The position numbers and the translations under genes are program-made. Shown in pieces: positions 34,910 to 42,934 of a stretch of 64,000 nt of DNA. The notes below the pieces were generated by a model. That model had not been told where the DNA came from, made no database searches, and saw nothing but the letters and a program-made list of their open reading frames with translations. Position 1 is the stretch's first letter. The number at the start of each line of letters is the position of its first letter. The DNA is from Rossellomorea aquimaris (GTDB lineage: Bacteria > Bacillota > Bacilli > Bacillales > Bacillaceae_B), in contig NZ_VTEX01000006.1 in NCBI RefSeq assembly GCF_008180865.1, forward strand, positions 310,281-374,280, read 5' to 3'.

Positions 34910-34995
34910 AACAAAATCCCATCAAAAAGCAGGAATTTCCTCAAAAAAGTAGAATAATTCTATATTCCAACCCAAAAGGAGTGTTTCCTTAACAA

Positions 34996-35958
34996 ATGAA
35001 TGTAAAAAAACGAATACCTCCCCACAAACTCCTCCAAACCGAAGCCTTACTCCAAAGGCTGCAGCCACTTGATCACCCGAAAAGGCCTCTCATCGAACAG
35101 GATTTCAAAAAAAGGAAAGCGGGATACGCAGGCGAACGGTCAGTCGATTATCACTTAAGCTTCCTGACGGATAAAAAATATATGATCTTCAACGACCTCA
35201 GTCTGCCAATGGAACCGCATGACTTCCAAATCGATAGCCTGCTGGTCACCCCCTACTATTTACTCCCAATCGAAATAAAAAACATTTCCGGCATCCTTAC
35301 GATAGACCCCGAATTCAATCAGCTCTCCAAGGAGTTCAATGGAATCGAAACCGGCTATCAAGATCCCATCACACAGGTCAACCGCCAGAAACTGCTCCTT
35401 CAGAAGTGGTTCCTGAATAATAAGCTTCCGTGTCCCCCAATCGAATTCCTGGTAGTTTTCAGTCATCCGTCAACGATTCTGAAGATGGCTCCCGGTCATA
35501 AACGAATCCCTCCTTACGACAAAATCATCCACGCCCAAAACATCGTGAGAGAAATTAGCAAGTTAAACACACAATACACCCGGGAAGTAATCAACATCAA
35601 AAAAGTAAAGCGACTTCTCCTGAATCAACACAAACCTAAATATTCATCAATACTCACAACCTATCAGTTAACCGAAACAGACATCATAAAAGGTGTACAG
35701 TGTGAAAAATGTCTTCACATCATGAATAGGAAGACAGGCATATGGCAATGTTCCAACTGCCACCACTTGTCCAAAACAGCCCACCATAAAGCCATCCAGG
35801 ATTACTTCCTTCTCATCAAACCCACTATCACAAATCGGGAACTGCGAAACTTCCTGAACCTGTCATCGCCCAGGTCTGCCACACTGATCCTGCAATCTCT
35901 CAATCTCAAAACGGAGGGATCCACCAAAGGGACCGTCTATACGAAAAACTTCACATAA
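34996..35958 (+). CDS. NERD (nuclease-related) domain protein with zinc ribbon
   Basis: 320 residues. Residues ~35-160 form a NERD domain of the PD-(D/E)XK type: GYAGERSVDYHLSFL (Glu), HDFQIDSLLVTPYYLLPIEIKN (Asp and the E-I-K pair), then QVNRQKLLLQKWF. A C-terminal four-Cys zinc ribbon (CEKCLHIM / WQCSNCHH) and an HTH-like end follow. This architecture is common in Bacillus and presumed to process or bind DNA; no activity is established for this subgroup. The ATG is preceded by AAGGAG at a long 14-nt spacing, with an in-frame stop just upstream. It abuts the tandem repeat array. Confidence 0.88.
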   Translation: MNVKKRIPPHKLLQTEALLQRLQPLDHPKRPLIEQDFKKRKAGYAGERSVDYHLSFLTDKKYMIFNDLSLPMEPHDFQIDSLLVTPYYLLPIEIKNISGILTIDPEFNQLSKEFNGIETGYQDPITQVNRQKLLLQKWFLNNKLPCPPIEFLVVFSHPSTILKMAPGHKRIPPYDKIIHAQNIVREISKLNTQYTREVINIKKVKRLLLNQHKPKYSSILTTYQLTETDIIKGVQCEKCLHIMNRKTGIWQCSNCHHLSKTAHHKAIQDYFLLIKPTITNRELRNFLNLSSPRSATLILQSLNLKTEGSTKGTVYTKNFT

Positions 35959-35993
35959 AAAAACCGCCCAGAATCAACATCCTGAACGGTCTC
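35956..35993 (-). terminator. Intrinsic terminator after the MFS gene
   Basis: ACCGTTCAGG / CTGGGCGGT stem then TTTTTTT on the minus strand, overlapping the stop of the convergent NERD gene. Confidence 0.85.
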
Positions 35994-36003
35994 CCAACAA
36001 ACT

Positions 36004-37179
36004 CTATTTATAACTAAGCACACCATCTGCCACTCGGTCATACTTCCAATGCATCCATCCACCAAGCACCACGCAAGGAAGCACGACAACCGCCATTCCT
36101 AGAAACGCAGAACCGGGCGAAATATCATACAAGAAACCACCGATAAACGTCAGAATCGCCGTACTCAATCCCATACCCAGCGAAGTATACACTCCCTGTG
36201 CAGCGGGGATATCCTTGCTCTCCAATTCTTCATAAATCAACCGCATAAAAGCATAATGTGTCAATCCGAAGGTTAGAGAGTGAAAGATTTGGGTAAAGAT
36301 GAATACAGGGGTGCTGGGGAATAGGAACAACAAAGTCCAACGCGTCACAGCAGCCCCTGCTGATATCATAAACATGACCGATATGCTTCGCCCTTTTAAC
36401 AAACGATCTGAAAACGTAAAGAACAGGATTTCAGACAACACGGCAATATTTAAAATCACGCCGATATAAACGGCGCTAACATCTAATTCCTTCAAATAGA
36501 GCACACCATAATTATAGTATGAAGCATGTGCCCCCTGAATCAAGACAACAATTACCATGGCCCAGACAAACTTACGGGATTTCAGCAATCCCCGGTATGA
36601 AAGCTTTTCCTGACCACGGGTACCACTCATGGACTGTGGCAGCTTCGCAAGAGATGACAGCAATATGACCACAATCCCACCGAACAACAGATAAATCACT
36701 GCCCCCTCGGTAAAAATCGAAGTCGAAAATCCAACTGCAAGCAACGCAACCGTATATCCAATCGATCCCCACGACCGGCTCCGCCCATAATCAATGCCAT
36801 CTTCCTTCATCATCACAGCCGCCATGCTCTCCACCATCGGAAGCATCATCGGGTAAACAAGGCTGAACAACACCATGCACACCAAAATCATCCCAAAGGA
36901 ATTCATAGGCAGGAACAGTAGCAATGCAACCCCGGAAATCAACACAAGCCACCGAGAAAGTCGACCCAACGAAACCGTCTGACTCAACTTTGGAAACAGG
37001 AAAAAGCTCGAAAACGACCGGGCAATCATTCCAACAGCAATCACCGTACTTGCAGCCGAAATAGAAAAGTCCTTACTCTCGACCAGCCACGCTGTCCAAT
37101 AAGGGATGAAAATTCCCCATGTGAAAAAAATCGCAAAGAACTGAACGGATAACCACGTCTGATTCTTCAAATCTATCAA
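36004..37179 (-). CDS. MFS permease (HcaT/YwbF-like, MFS_1_like family)
   Basis: 391 residues, 12 hydrophobic helices. It begins TWLSVQFFAIFFTWGIFIPYWTAWL and has IDYGRSRSWGSIGYTV after helix 4 and HALTFGLTHYAFMRLIYEEL-like sequence around helix 9, the pattern of the phenylpropionate/oligosaccharide:H+ symporter group (HcaT, YwbF). Substrate unknown. Start ambiguous: TTG at 37179 sits only 2 nt from AGAGGAG, TTG at 37170 has 11 nt. Monocistronic. Confidence 0.82.
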   Translation of the reverse strand: MIDLKNQTWLSVQFFAIFFTWGIFIPYWTAWLVESKDFSISAASTVIAVGMIARSFSSFFLFPKLSQTVSLGRLSRWLVLISGVALLLFLPMNSFGMILVCMVLFSLVYPMMLPMVESMAAVMMKEDGIDYGRSRSWGSIGYTVALLAVGFSTSIFTEGAVIYLLFGGIVVILLSSLAKLPQSMSGTRGQEKLSYRGLLKSRKFVWAMVIVVLIQGAHASYYNYGVLYLKELDVSAVYIGVILNIAVLSEILFFTFSDRLLKGRSISVMFMISAGAAVTRWTLLFLFPSTPVFIFTQIFHSLTFGLTHYAFMRLIYEELESKDIPAAQGVYTSLGMGLSTAILTFIGGFLYDISPGSAFLGMAVVVLPCVVLGGWMHWKYDRVADGVLSYK

Positions 37180-37393
37180 AACTCCTCTTATGTAGACTGG
37201 AAATCAAATTACAAACATTGAGTAATTATATAGAAATCAGATGGGGAATACAACCAACTTAGCGACCATCTCTTTAGGACCATTGAAAAGTATGGAAGGA
37301 TAACAATTCATTTACAAATACTTGCAGGACATTATGCCTAACGAATAGAAGTAGTACTACAGAAAAATAGAGATTCCATACAGGGGGAGAACC

Positions 37394-37927
37394 ATGCTGC
37401 GAAAAAAATCATTCACCATCATAGTGGGAAGCGTCCTGCTCTTGACGGCCATCGGAGTCTATATTGCAGTAAGCAGTTTAAATAATGCCGGCACAACGGA
37501 TGATATCAACCAGACAGATGTGGTCTCGACAGCGGGTGTAGCCACTACTGCACCTCAAACCAAAACGGGCAAAGAAAATCCATTCGGGGAAAAAGTAAAG
37601 ACACCGTTAAGTGAAGATCTGATTCAGCAATACATACATGCGATGAGTCACCAAAAGGTAGAAGCTGAAGAAAAATGGTCATTCTTTGAGATAACCGATG
37701 AACGTATCGATTACTTGTTAGGGCAATTAGAAATCAATAACTATAAAAGTGAACACACCTATAAAGAAATCTTAATGAGCTGGAAAGAGGGGGATTTCTC
37801 TGGGGCCGTCAGCGATCATAATAGGATTTGGAGAATGAGGAAAGGGAATATCGGCGTGGCAACCGGACTGTTAAGTACCAAGGAAGAGAAGAAGTATATC
37901 GAAAGCCAGAAGAAAGAGAAGCGATAA
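37394..37927 (+). CDS. Membrane-anchored small protein (DUF6241-like)
   Basis: 177 residues: N-terminal anchor (SFTIIVGSVLLLTAIGVYIAV), Thr-rich linker, then NPFGEKVKTPLSEDLIQQYIHAMSHQKV, EKWSFFEITDERIDYLL and NRIWRMRKGNIGVATGLLS. This NPFG..M.HQKV pattern is shared by small Bacillaceae proteins annotated DUF6241; no function is known. The ribosome site is AGGGGGAGAACC. It is followed by an intrinsic terminator. Confidence 0.75.
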   Translation: MLRKKSFTIIVGSVLLLTAIGVYIAVSSLNNAGTTDDINQTDVVSTAGVATTAPQTKTGKENPFGEKVKTPLSEDLIQQYIHAMSHQKVEAEEKWSFFEITDERIDYLLGQLEINNYKSEHTYKEILMSWKEGDFSGAVSDHNRIWRMRKGNIGVATGLLSTKEEKKYIESQKKEKR

Positions 37928-37936
37928 TGATAGAGT

Positions 37937-37967
37937 AAAAGACGTGTCCAGATGGCACGTCTTTTTC
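37937..37967 (+). terminator. Intrinsic terminator
   Basis: AAAAGACGTG / CACGTCTTTTTC stem after the DUF6241-like gene. Confidence 0.88.
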
Positions 37968-37991
37968 TTTGGCTCTACCCCGTAATAAATA

Positions 37992-38023
37992 AACGAGCTT
38001 GAGGCACCAAACCCCAAGCTCAT
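37992..38023 (-). terminator. Hairpin after the SGNH hydrolase gene
   Basis: GAGCTTG / CAAGCTC stem with a 14-nt loop, followed on the minus strand by GTTTATTTATTA. Confidence 0.65.
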
Positions 38024-38029
38024 TCCCAC

Positions 38030-38812
38030 TCACTCACTAATAAAATACTCCACCAAATAATCAGCCCACAACGCATGCCCTTCCTCACTCGGCACCTCCT
38101 GACTATCCACCAGCAACTCACCCAAGGCTTCCTCATCCCCCATCGGCCACGCACTCCAATGATCCGCATAAGGAATCCCACTCTCTTGTGCAAACTCTTT
38201 CAGTTCCTCAATCTGCATCGGGTAATACGTAGCTCCGGCGATCGGATGCGGTGGCTGCAGAATCAATACGGCCTCTTCATTCTGTTCTTTCAGCTTTCGT
38301 TCGAAGATCTGGATGCTTTCCTGGTTATTCTCACCGCCGACACCATTTGAATTGTCGTTCAGGGCAAATGGTTCGAACAGGACAAGTTGTGGTTCATATT
38401 CCAGTACCTCGTCAACATACTCACCGTTGACGAATGTCAAAGAGGTTGTGTCATATTGAAAGATTTTCACTTCGATGGTGTCTCCAAATGTATCGTGTAG
38501 TTCGGATTTGACTTGCTCACTCCAGCCATTTTCATTGGCACCTAGCGCGAGGGATCCGACGATGGCGAGTTTATAAGGAGATCCGGCAGCGACTGTTTCC
38601 TTGAAGGAGGCTTGAGCTTCCTCTGGCCAGTTTCCAGTCAGCGAGCTGAAATCCTTTTCTTCCACAGCCTCTTGCTCCTCAGTCTCTGATTCTGTAACAT
38701 TTGTCGTTTTTTCTGCACTTGATACAGAGGTTCTTTCCTGCCAATGCTTGTTTCCATAAACGAGCACACCTGCACAAATGATCCCTAATAAAAATAATGA
38801 AAAGGTTTTCAT
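38030..38812 (-). CDS. SGNH/GDSL-type hydrolase, anchored
   Basis: 260 residues. One N-terminal hydrophobic segment (FSLFLLGIICAGVLVYGNKH) and a low-complexity acidic linker, then an SGNH fold: LAIVGSLALGANENGW (block I, GS in place of GDS), VLFEPFALNDNSNG (block III Asn), VLILQPPHP and the C-terminal SEEGHALWADYL with the catalytic His (the upstream Asp is in PYADHW). Such extracellular esterases often deacetylate surface polysaccharides. It lies divergent from the Wzz/BY-kinase genes, which fits a role in glycan modification, though this is inferred. Confidence 0.8.
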   Translation of the reverse strand: MKTFSLFLLGIICAGVLVYGNKHWQERTSVSSAEKTTNVTESETEEQEAVEEKDFSSLTGNWPEEAQASFKETVAAGSPYKLAIVGSLALGANENGWSEQVKSELHDTFGDTIEVKIFQYDTTSLTFVNGEYVDEVLEYEPQLVLFEPFALNDNSNGVGGENNQESIQIFERKLKEQNEEAVLILQPPHPIAGATYYPMQIEELKEFAQESGIPYADHWSAWPMGDEEALGELLVDSQEVPSEEGHALWADYLVEYFISE

Positions 38813-39015
38813 ACTTTAGACCCCCATTTGTCATAAATAAGAATGAAGAAATCATTTCCAATTCCCTAATACCTCTTCCAATTTGACAGTATTTGTAGTT
38901 TAATAGATAAGTATAGAAATATTACAATTCCATTAAAATTATGACAACAAAATTCCGAAAATACAACAGGAATCCACATTATTTTACATATTTTTTCTTA
39001 TTTTAGGAGGAAGTT

Positions 39016-39759
39016 ATGGAAGAAACAATCAGTTTGCGCGAGTTGATGGAGACGTTACGGAAGCGCATGAGTTTAATTATTTTGATCACCCTGACAGCCA
39101 TCCTGGTGAGCGGCGCGGTCAGCTTTTTCCTCTTGACGCCGGTTTATCAGTCCACGACACAATTATTAGTCAATCAAGCGAAATCAGAGCAGCCAGCCTA
39201 TAATCCTGGTGAGATCCAAACGAATCTGCAACTGATCAATACGTATAATGTCATCATTAAAAGTCCTGCCATTCTTGAAAAAGTAGCCACTGATCTGAAC
39301 AACGGATATGATGCCTCTCAACTTAATGCCAAGATCACCGTAGGCAGTGAAGCAGAGTCTCAAGTCATCAACCTTTCTGTAACAGATACCGATCCACAAA
39401 CCGCTGCCAGCATCGCCAATAAAACAGCAGAAGTCTTTCAAAGCGAAATCACGAAAATCATGAACGTCGATAATGTAACCGTCCTGGCTAAAGCCGAAGT
39501 CGGGGAAAAACAATCTCCCATCAAACCGAAACCATTACTGAACATCGCCATCGCAACTGTGGTAGGTCTAATGCTCGGTGTCGGTCTTGCCTTCCTGCTG
39601 GAGTTTCTTGATAACACGATCAAGACGGAACAGGAAGTTGAAAAATTACTGGGTTTACCCGTATTGGGTTCCATCGCTGTGATCGGAGAAATCAAAGAAG
39701 ATAATCCAACCGGCCGAACAAACCGAAAATCACGTGAAAGAGGTGAGAAGGTTGGGTAA
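39016..39759 (+). CDS. Polysaccharide co-polymerase / BY-kinase activator (Wzz, TkmA/CapA type)
   Basis: 247 residues: cytoplasmic start EETISLRELMETLRKRMSLI, first membrane helix ~20-40, extracytoplasmic coil with SEQPAYNPGEIQTNLQLINTY, the Pro-rich QSPIKPKPLLNIAIATVVGL leading to the second helix, and a cytoplasmic tail. The family controls polysaccharide chain length and activates the partner tyrosine kinase. The ribosome site is TTTTAGGAGGAAGTT. It overlaps the kinase gene by 8 bp. Confidence 0.92.
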   Translation: MEETISLRELMETLRKRMSLIILITLTAILVSGAVSFFLLTPVYQSTTQLLVNQAKSEQPAYNPGEIQTNLQLINTYNVIIKSPAILEKVATDLNNGYDASQLNAKITVGSEAESQVINLSVTDTDPQTAASIANKTAEVFQSEITKIMNVDNVTVLAKAEVGEKQSPIKPKPLLNIAIATVVGLMLGVGLAFLLEFLDNTIKTEQEVEKLLGLPVLGSIAVIGEIKEDNPTGRTNRKSRERGEKVG

Positions 39760-40456
39760 GAACAAGAAACTGAAGAAGCTAATGATGAATACGAAGCGTA
39801 AGTTAGTCACTCAGATCTCTCCGAAGTCACCGATTTCGGAGCAATATAAAACGATCCGTACCAATATCAACTTCTCATCCGTCGATCGCGACATGCGTTC
39901 CATCATGGTCACGTCCTCGGGGCCGGGGGAAGGGAAATCGACGACGGCTGCCAATATGGCCGTGGTATTCGCCCAGCAAGGAAAGAACGTCCTATTAGTT
40001 GACGCGGATATGCGGAAACCAACCGCTCATTATACGTTTAATGTGACGAATACGTTTGGACTCACAACCGTATTAACGAGACAAAAGACGTTGAGGGAAG
40101 TGATTCATCAGACGGATGTCGATCATTTGGATCTATTGACGTGTGGTCCTGTGCCGCCGAATCCGGCAGAGTTATTAAGCTCACGGTCGATGGAAGAGTT
40201 CCTTGTGGATGTGTATGCAGACTATGACATGGTCATTTTCGACACGCCGCCGGTCCTTGCCGTAACCGATGCACAAGTATTAGCGAATCAATGCAACGGG
40301 ACGATTCTGGTGGTGAGCTCAGGTACGACTGAAATCGAAAGTGCCCAAAAAGCGAAGGAGCTCCTGCAATCAGCCAAAGGGAAGCTTCTTGGCGTCATCC
40401 TGAACAACCGAGAGGTCAAAGATACAAGCTATTATTACTATTATGGAAAAAGATAA
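39752..40456 (+). CDS. Bacterial tyrosine kinase (CpsD/CapB, PtkA-like)
   Basis: 234 residues: SPISEQYKTIRTNINF, Walker A GPGEGKSTTAANMA, Walker A' LLVDADMRKP, Walker B VIFDTPPVLAV, and the autophosphorylated C-terminal Tyr cluster SYYYYYGKR. It is a cytoplasmic kinase that works with the preceding transmembrane activator to control surface polysaccharide export. The TTG at 39752 lies after GAGGTGAGAAGG; the in-frame GTG at 39734 precedes that site. No phosphatase or glycosyltransferase genes follow, so this is an isolated activator/kinase pair. Confidence 0.92.
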   Translation: MGKNKKLKKLMMNTKRKLVTQISPKSPISEQYKTIRTNINFSSVDRDMRSIMVTSSGPGEGKSTTAANMAVVFAQQGKNVLLVDADMRKPTAHYTFNVTNTFGLTTVLTRQKTLREVIHQTDVDHLDLLTCGPVPPNPAELLSSRSMEEFLVDVYADYDMVIFDTPPVLAVTDAQVLANQCNGTILVVSSGTTEIESAQKAKELLQSAKGKLLGVILNNREVKDTSYYYYYGKR

Positions 40457-40491
40457 CAAATAAATATTGCTCATTCGACAAATTTCACCCG

Positions 40492-40519
40492 TTTACAAAA
40501 ATACCTAGTGTAGTAAAAT
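40492..40519 (+). promoter_or_regulatory. Promoter of the micro-ORF transcript
   Basis: TTTACA (40492-40497), 16 bp, TAAAAT (40514-40519). Confidence 0.55.
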
Positions 40520-40569
40520 AATAGATGGGAAATAAGTCGAAAGAACTATTGAATGTGAGGAGGATGACG

Positions 40570-40611
40570 ATGATTGATATACCCAAAACCTTTGTGAAAA
40601 TTCAGATTTAA
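40570..40611 (+). CDS. Micro-ORF (13 residues) with strong ribosome site
   Basis: ATG at 40570, 6 nt after GAGGAGG (40557-40563), encodes MIDIPKTFVKIQI and stops at TAA. A promoter lies 50 bp upstream; two AT-rich operator-like palindromes start at its stop codon and a terminator follows. It could be a leader peptide, a regulated small protein, or the first codons left after deletion of a GntR-controlled operon. Too short for any family assignment. Confidence 0.35.
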   Translation: MIDIPKTFVKIQI

Positions 40612-40644
40612 TATTATATATAATATCTGTGATTATATATAATC
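40611..40644. promoter_or_regulatory. Two ATTATATATAAT palindromes, likely GntR/FCD operators
   Basis: ATATTATATATAATAT (40611-40626) and GATTATATATAATC (40631-40644), both perfect palindromes with the same 12-bp core, centres 19 bp apart. A similar TTATATATAA lies upstream of the gntR gene at 41375-41384. Confidence 0.6.
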
Positions 40645-40656
40645 TATAAGGGCACG

Positions 40657-40690
40657 TCAAGACCCCTACCATAAATAGATAGGGGTCTTC
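40657..40690. terminator. Bidirectional terminator
   Basis: AAGACCCCTA / TAGGGGTCTT stem with T/A tracts on both sides. It serves the micro-ORF transcript and the gntR gene on the other strand. Confidence 0.85.
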
Positions 40691-40699
40691 GTTTTGAGT

Positions 40700-41338
40700 C
40701 TATTTTTCAACCATTTTCATAATATGCTCTTTGAAGACGGTTTTTGCTTTCTCTACATCTCTTTCTTCCAGTGTTTCCACAAGGGCTTGATGATATTGAT
40801 GGACTTCCTCTGGAAGGATCCGGACCTTCGGATTCAATAACGTGATATATCGTCGGATATGATTCGTTAACATTCCCCAAATGCGTAAAAATACATCTAC
40901 ATTGGACCATTCGATGATCGTACGATGAAACTCCATATCCAGTTGCGACTGGACCGCATAATCCTTCTCGGCGTATTTCATTTTGTCCACGATATCGTAT
41001 AATTCACCAAAATGCCTTTTGGTCAGCTGGGGGAGAACCACTTCAATGGCATCTGTCTCGATCTTCGCCCTTAATGAAAACATATGATACATTTCAACGG
41101 GATTGATATCCGTTACAAACGCACCTCTATACTTAATCGTATGAATGAGCCCTTCTTCCTCCAGGCCCCTAAGTGCCTCCCTCACCGGCACCTGACTGAT
41201 ACCCAGCCTTTTGGCAACTTCTGTTTCGATAATGCGGTCGCCGGGCTTGAGTTTGAACATAATAATATCCTCTCTAAGTTTCTCTTTCACTTCATCTTTG
41301 AGGGAAATAAGCGTATTCACTTTTTTGGTTTTCGACAT
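40700..41338 (-). CDS. GntR-family regulator with FCD domain
   Basis: 212 residues: N-terminal winged HTH (LREDIIMFKLKPGDRIIETEVAKRLGISQVPVREALRGLEEEGLI) and an all-helical FCD ligand domain with the metal/ligand residues in DMEFHRTII, HIRRYI and the C-terminal KEHIMKM. FCD regulators respond to small carboxylates or sugar acids. There is no catabolic operon next to it; its probable operators (ATTATATATAAT type) lie in its own promoter and beyond its 3' end near the micro-ORF, so autoregulation is likely. Confidence 0.9.
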   Translation of the reverse strand: MSKTKKVNTLISLKDEVKEKLREDIIMFKLKPGDRIIETEVAKRLGISQVPVREALRGLEEEGLIHTIKYRGAFVTDINPVEMYHMFSLRAKIETDAIEVVLPQLTKRHFGELYDIVDKMKYAEKDYAVQSQLDMEFHRTIIEWSNVDVFLRIWGMLTNHIRRYITLLNPKVRILPEEVHQYHQALVETLEERDVEKAKTVFKEHIMKMVEK

Positions 41339-41373
41339 TTCATACAGTCCTTTATCGCGTTTAGATTTATGAG

Positions 41374-41404
41374 GTTATATATAATGAATTGTATTGTATA
41401 TAAT
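41374..41404. promoter_or_regulatory. Operator-like sites upstream of gntR
   Basis: GTTATATATAAT (41374-41385) and TGTATATAAT (41395-41404) share the core seen at 40611-40644. Confidence 0.5.
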
Positions 41405-41428
41405 GTTGGGATGCAATCGGGAAGGGGA

Positions 41429-41485
41429 GGGACGTTTCGCGTGCTTTCTTTTTGGGTGTTATTTTTGAAGCACCAGAACCGTCCC
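41429..41485. repeat. GGGACG..GTGCTT inverted-repeat mini-element
   Basis: GGGACGTTTCGCGTGCTTTC and GAAGCACCAGAACCGTCCC form an imperfect stem of ~19 bp around a ~18-nt loop. GGGACGGTT..GTGCTTC hairpins of this kind are scattered in Bacillus intergenic regions. The rest of 41339-41557 has only gntR operators and no gene. Confidence 0.65.
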
Positions 41486-41557
41486 CTTAGTTCTTGCATC
41501 CATTCATCCCATCAACCTTGCCTGTACTCCTGCTGAGGAAAACATCGTGGATGAATC

Positions 41558-42445
41558 CTATGCTTCCTGCGCCCTCATCTTCTCCATCTTCTTCCCGAGA
41601 AAGTCTATATGGACTTTATCATTACGGAGCTCAAACATATGGTATGCCCGTTGCATATAGAAAAGGGCTTTTTCCATGTCATCCATCAGCTCATAGTTGT
41701 AGCCGATTTGGTAATGCAGCTCGCCTATTCCCCAGAGAAGTTCTTCCTCGAAACACCACTTGATCGCCTTTAGGCAATAATTTGTTGACTCTTCCAGTCT
41801 GTGACATCGGGTCAGGACTCTGGCCATATTACAGAATAATTTGGTTTTGATGACCTTTTCTTGTAAATGTTCGGTCGTTTTCATGGCTGTTTCAACTTGG
41901 TGATAATAATCGAGTGCTTCCTCATGGTGATGGAGCGTAGCATGAATCGTACCAATGGTTGAAAGGATTTCCATTTCTCTTTCGGACATGGCTTTTTTAG
42001 TATGGGCGGTCAGATGGTACGCTTTATGTAAAAGGGTAAAGGCCGATTCGGTTTCTTTCTTTTCTTCATACAAGTAGATCGCTTTGTGCCAGTAGAGTAA
42101 CTGAAGCTTCTCATTGTCTTTATAAAACAGGGGATTCTTTTCCTCGATTTTCACGACATCGATCATCCCTCTGTATTCCCGTGTATCTCTTAAGTATTTT
42201 AATTGCTTTTCCACTTCCCGGATATAATCCAACCTGGGTGTGGTTCCGATTTCAAAGAAATAATTGATGTCGACACCAAGTTTAACAGCAATTTGATACA
42301 GAGCCGTGGCACTTGGATAAATGTCTCCTTTTTCAATCCTGCTGATGAGTGCCTGCGTACAGATTCCTTCCGCCAGGTCTCCTTGTGTGAGCCCGACCAT
42401 CTTCCTCATTTCCTTGATTTTTGTTCCTATTACTGAGTAGTCCAT
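41558..42445 (-). CDS. PlcR/NprR-type HTH-TPR regulator, paralogue 1
   Basis: 295 residues: an XRE-type HTH at 1-65 (GTKIKEMRKMVGLTQGDLAE, ALISRIEKGDIYPSATALYQ) and a TPR-rich C-terminus of ~220 residues (KLQLLYWHKAIYLYEEKKE, AMSEREMEILSTIGTIHATL, WCFEEELLWGIGELHYQIGYNYE). This is the RRNPP layout, in which the TPR domain binds a secreted, re-imported peptide. No signal-peptide-bearing small ORF is seen directly next to it. It is about 70% alike by eye to paralogues at 50579 and 51894; the HTH is nearly invariant (ICTQALISR.EKGDIYPSATALYQ), suggesting a shared DNA site. Target genes unknown. Confidence 0.88.
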   Translation of the reverse strand: MDYSVIGTKIKEMRKMVGLTQGDLAEGICTQALISRIEKGDIYPSATALYQIAVKLGVDINYFFEIGTTPRLDYIREVEKQLKYLRDTREYRGMIDVVKIEEKNPLFYKDNEKLQLLYWHKAIYLYEEKKETESAFTLLHKAYHLTAHTKKAMSEREMEILSTIGTIHATLHHHEEALDYYHQVETAMKTTEHLQEKVIKTKLFCNMARVLTRCHRLEESTNYCLKAIKWCFEEELLWGIGELHYQIGYNYELMDDMEKALFYMQRAYHMFELRNDKVHIDFLGKKMEKMRAQEA

Positions 42446-42869
42446 AGTAGCACCTCTTTGGTGGTATTCATTATTCTTAGTGTAACACGGAGAAGGGTCT
42501 CATTGAGGGGGGATACCGGCCATTTCTTTCAGGACCGGTTCAAAAGTGAGTATGTTGAAACCTTGAACTACCTCTTCATTGTTATAAGGTGAATCCATCA
42601 AAACCCCGTCTTTTTCATGGAGAAGCTGCCTTTTGTATTACGGTGAATTTGTTTATCCTCGAAACCACCTCACTCTACATTTCACATAAACATGGGGGAG
42701 GAAGGATAATTTGAGCCATTGTCCCGGGCATAGAACCTCAGATAATAAAAGGACACTGATTTTATTATTGGAGGTATTTTTTTGATCAAGCATCGTGAGT
42801 TCAAAAGTCTCAACCATCAATTAATAAATGAAATACACCGTTCACTCAATCAAATTTATCTTCAAAGAA
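42446..42869. other. Intergenic stretch upstream of paralogue 1
   Basis: No gene that I can support. It contains GACCGGTTC/GGACCGG-type short inverted repeats near 42518-42540. TTGGAGGTATTTTTTTG (42767-42784) offers a ribosome site before a TTG, but the frame behind it runs through the next terminator and antisense to the hydrolase gene. Confidence 0.4.
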
Positions 42870-42901
42870 AAGACTGCCTTCTCAGCGAAAAAGGCAGTCC
42901 C
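42870..42901 (-). terminator. Intrinsic terminator of the alpha/beta hydrolase gene
   Basis: GACTGCCTTTTT / AAGGCAGTC stem, followed on the minus strand by TTTTC. Confidence 0.75.
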
Positions 42902-42934
42902 TGTTGCTCTAGTCTTCGGAAGAACAAAAAATTA

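Larger units (their letters stand above)
33537..34935 (+). repeat. Tandem array of four 20-bp-phased elements (about 365-403 bp period)
   Basis: Four head-to-tail copies of the element that occurs singly elsewhere in the window. First modules lie at 33552, 33917, 34320 and 34704, giving periods of 365, 403 and 384 bp. Each period comprises TTCGACACGG, the GGATCAA modules, the tail CTCCAGCT.AAAAAAGACAATCTAA and a ~150-185 bp spacer that includes CTGCCTGTTGTC[T/G]GAGATGGG. The period differences come from one additional module in copy 2 and an in-frame 18-bp gap in spacer 1. The whole 1.4 kb lies between a terminator and the NERD gene. Confidence 0.92.
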
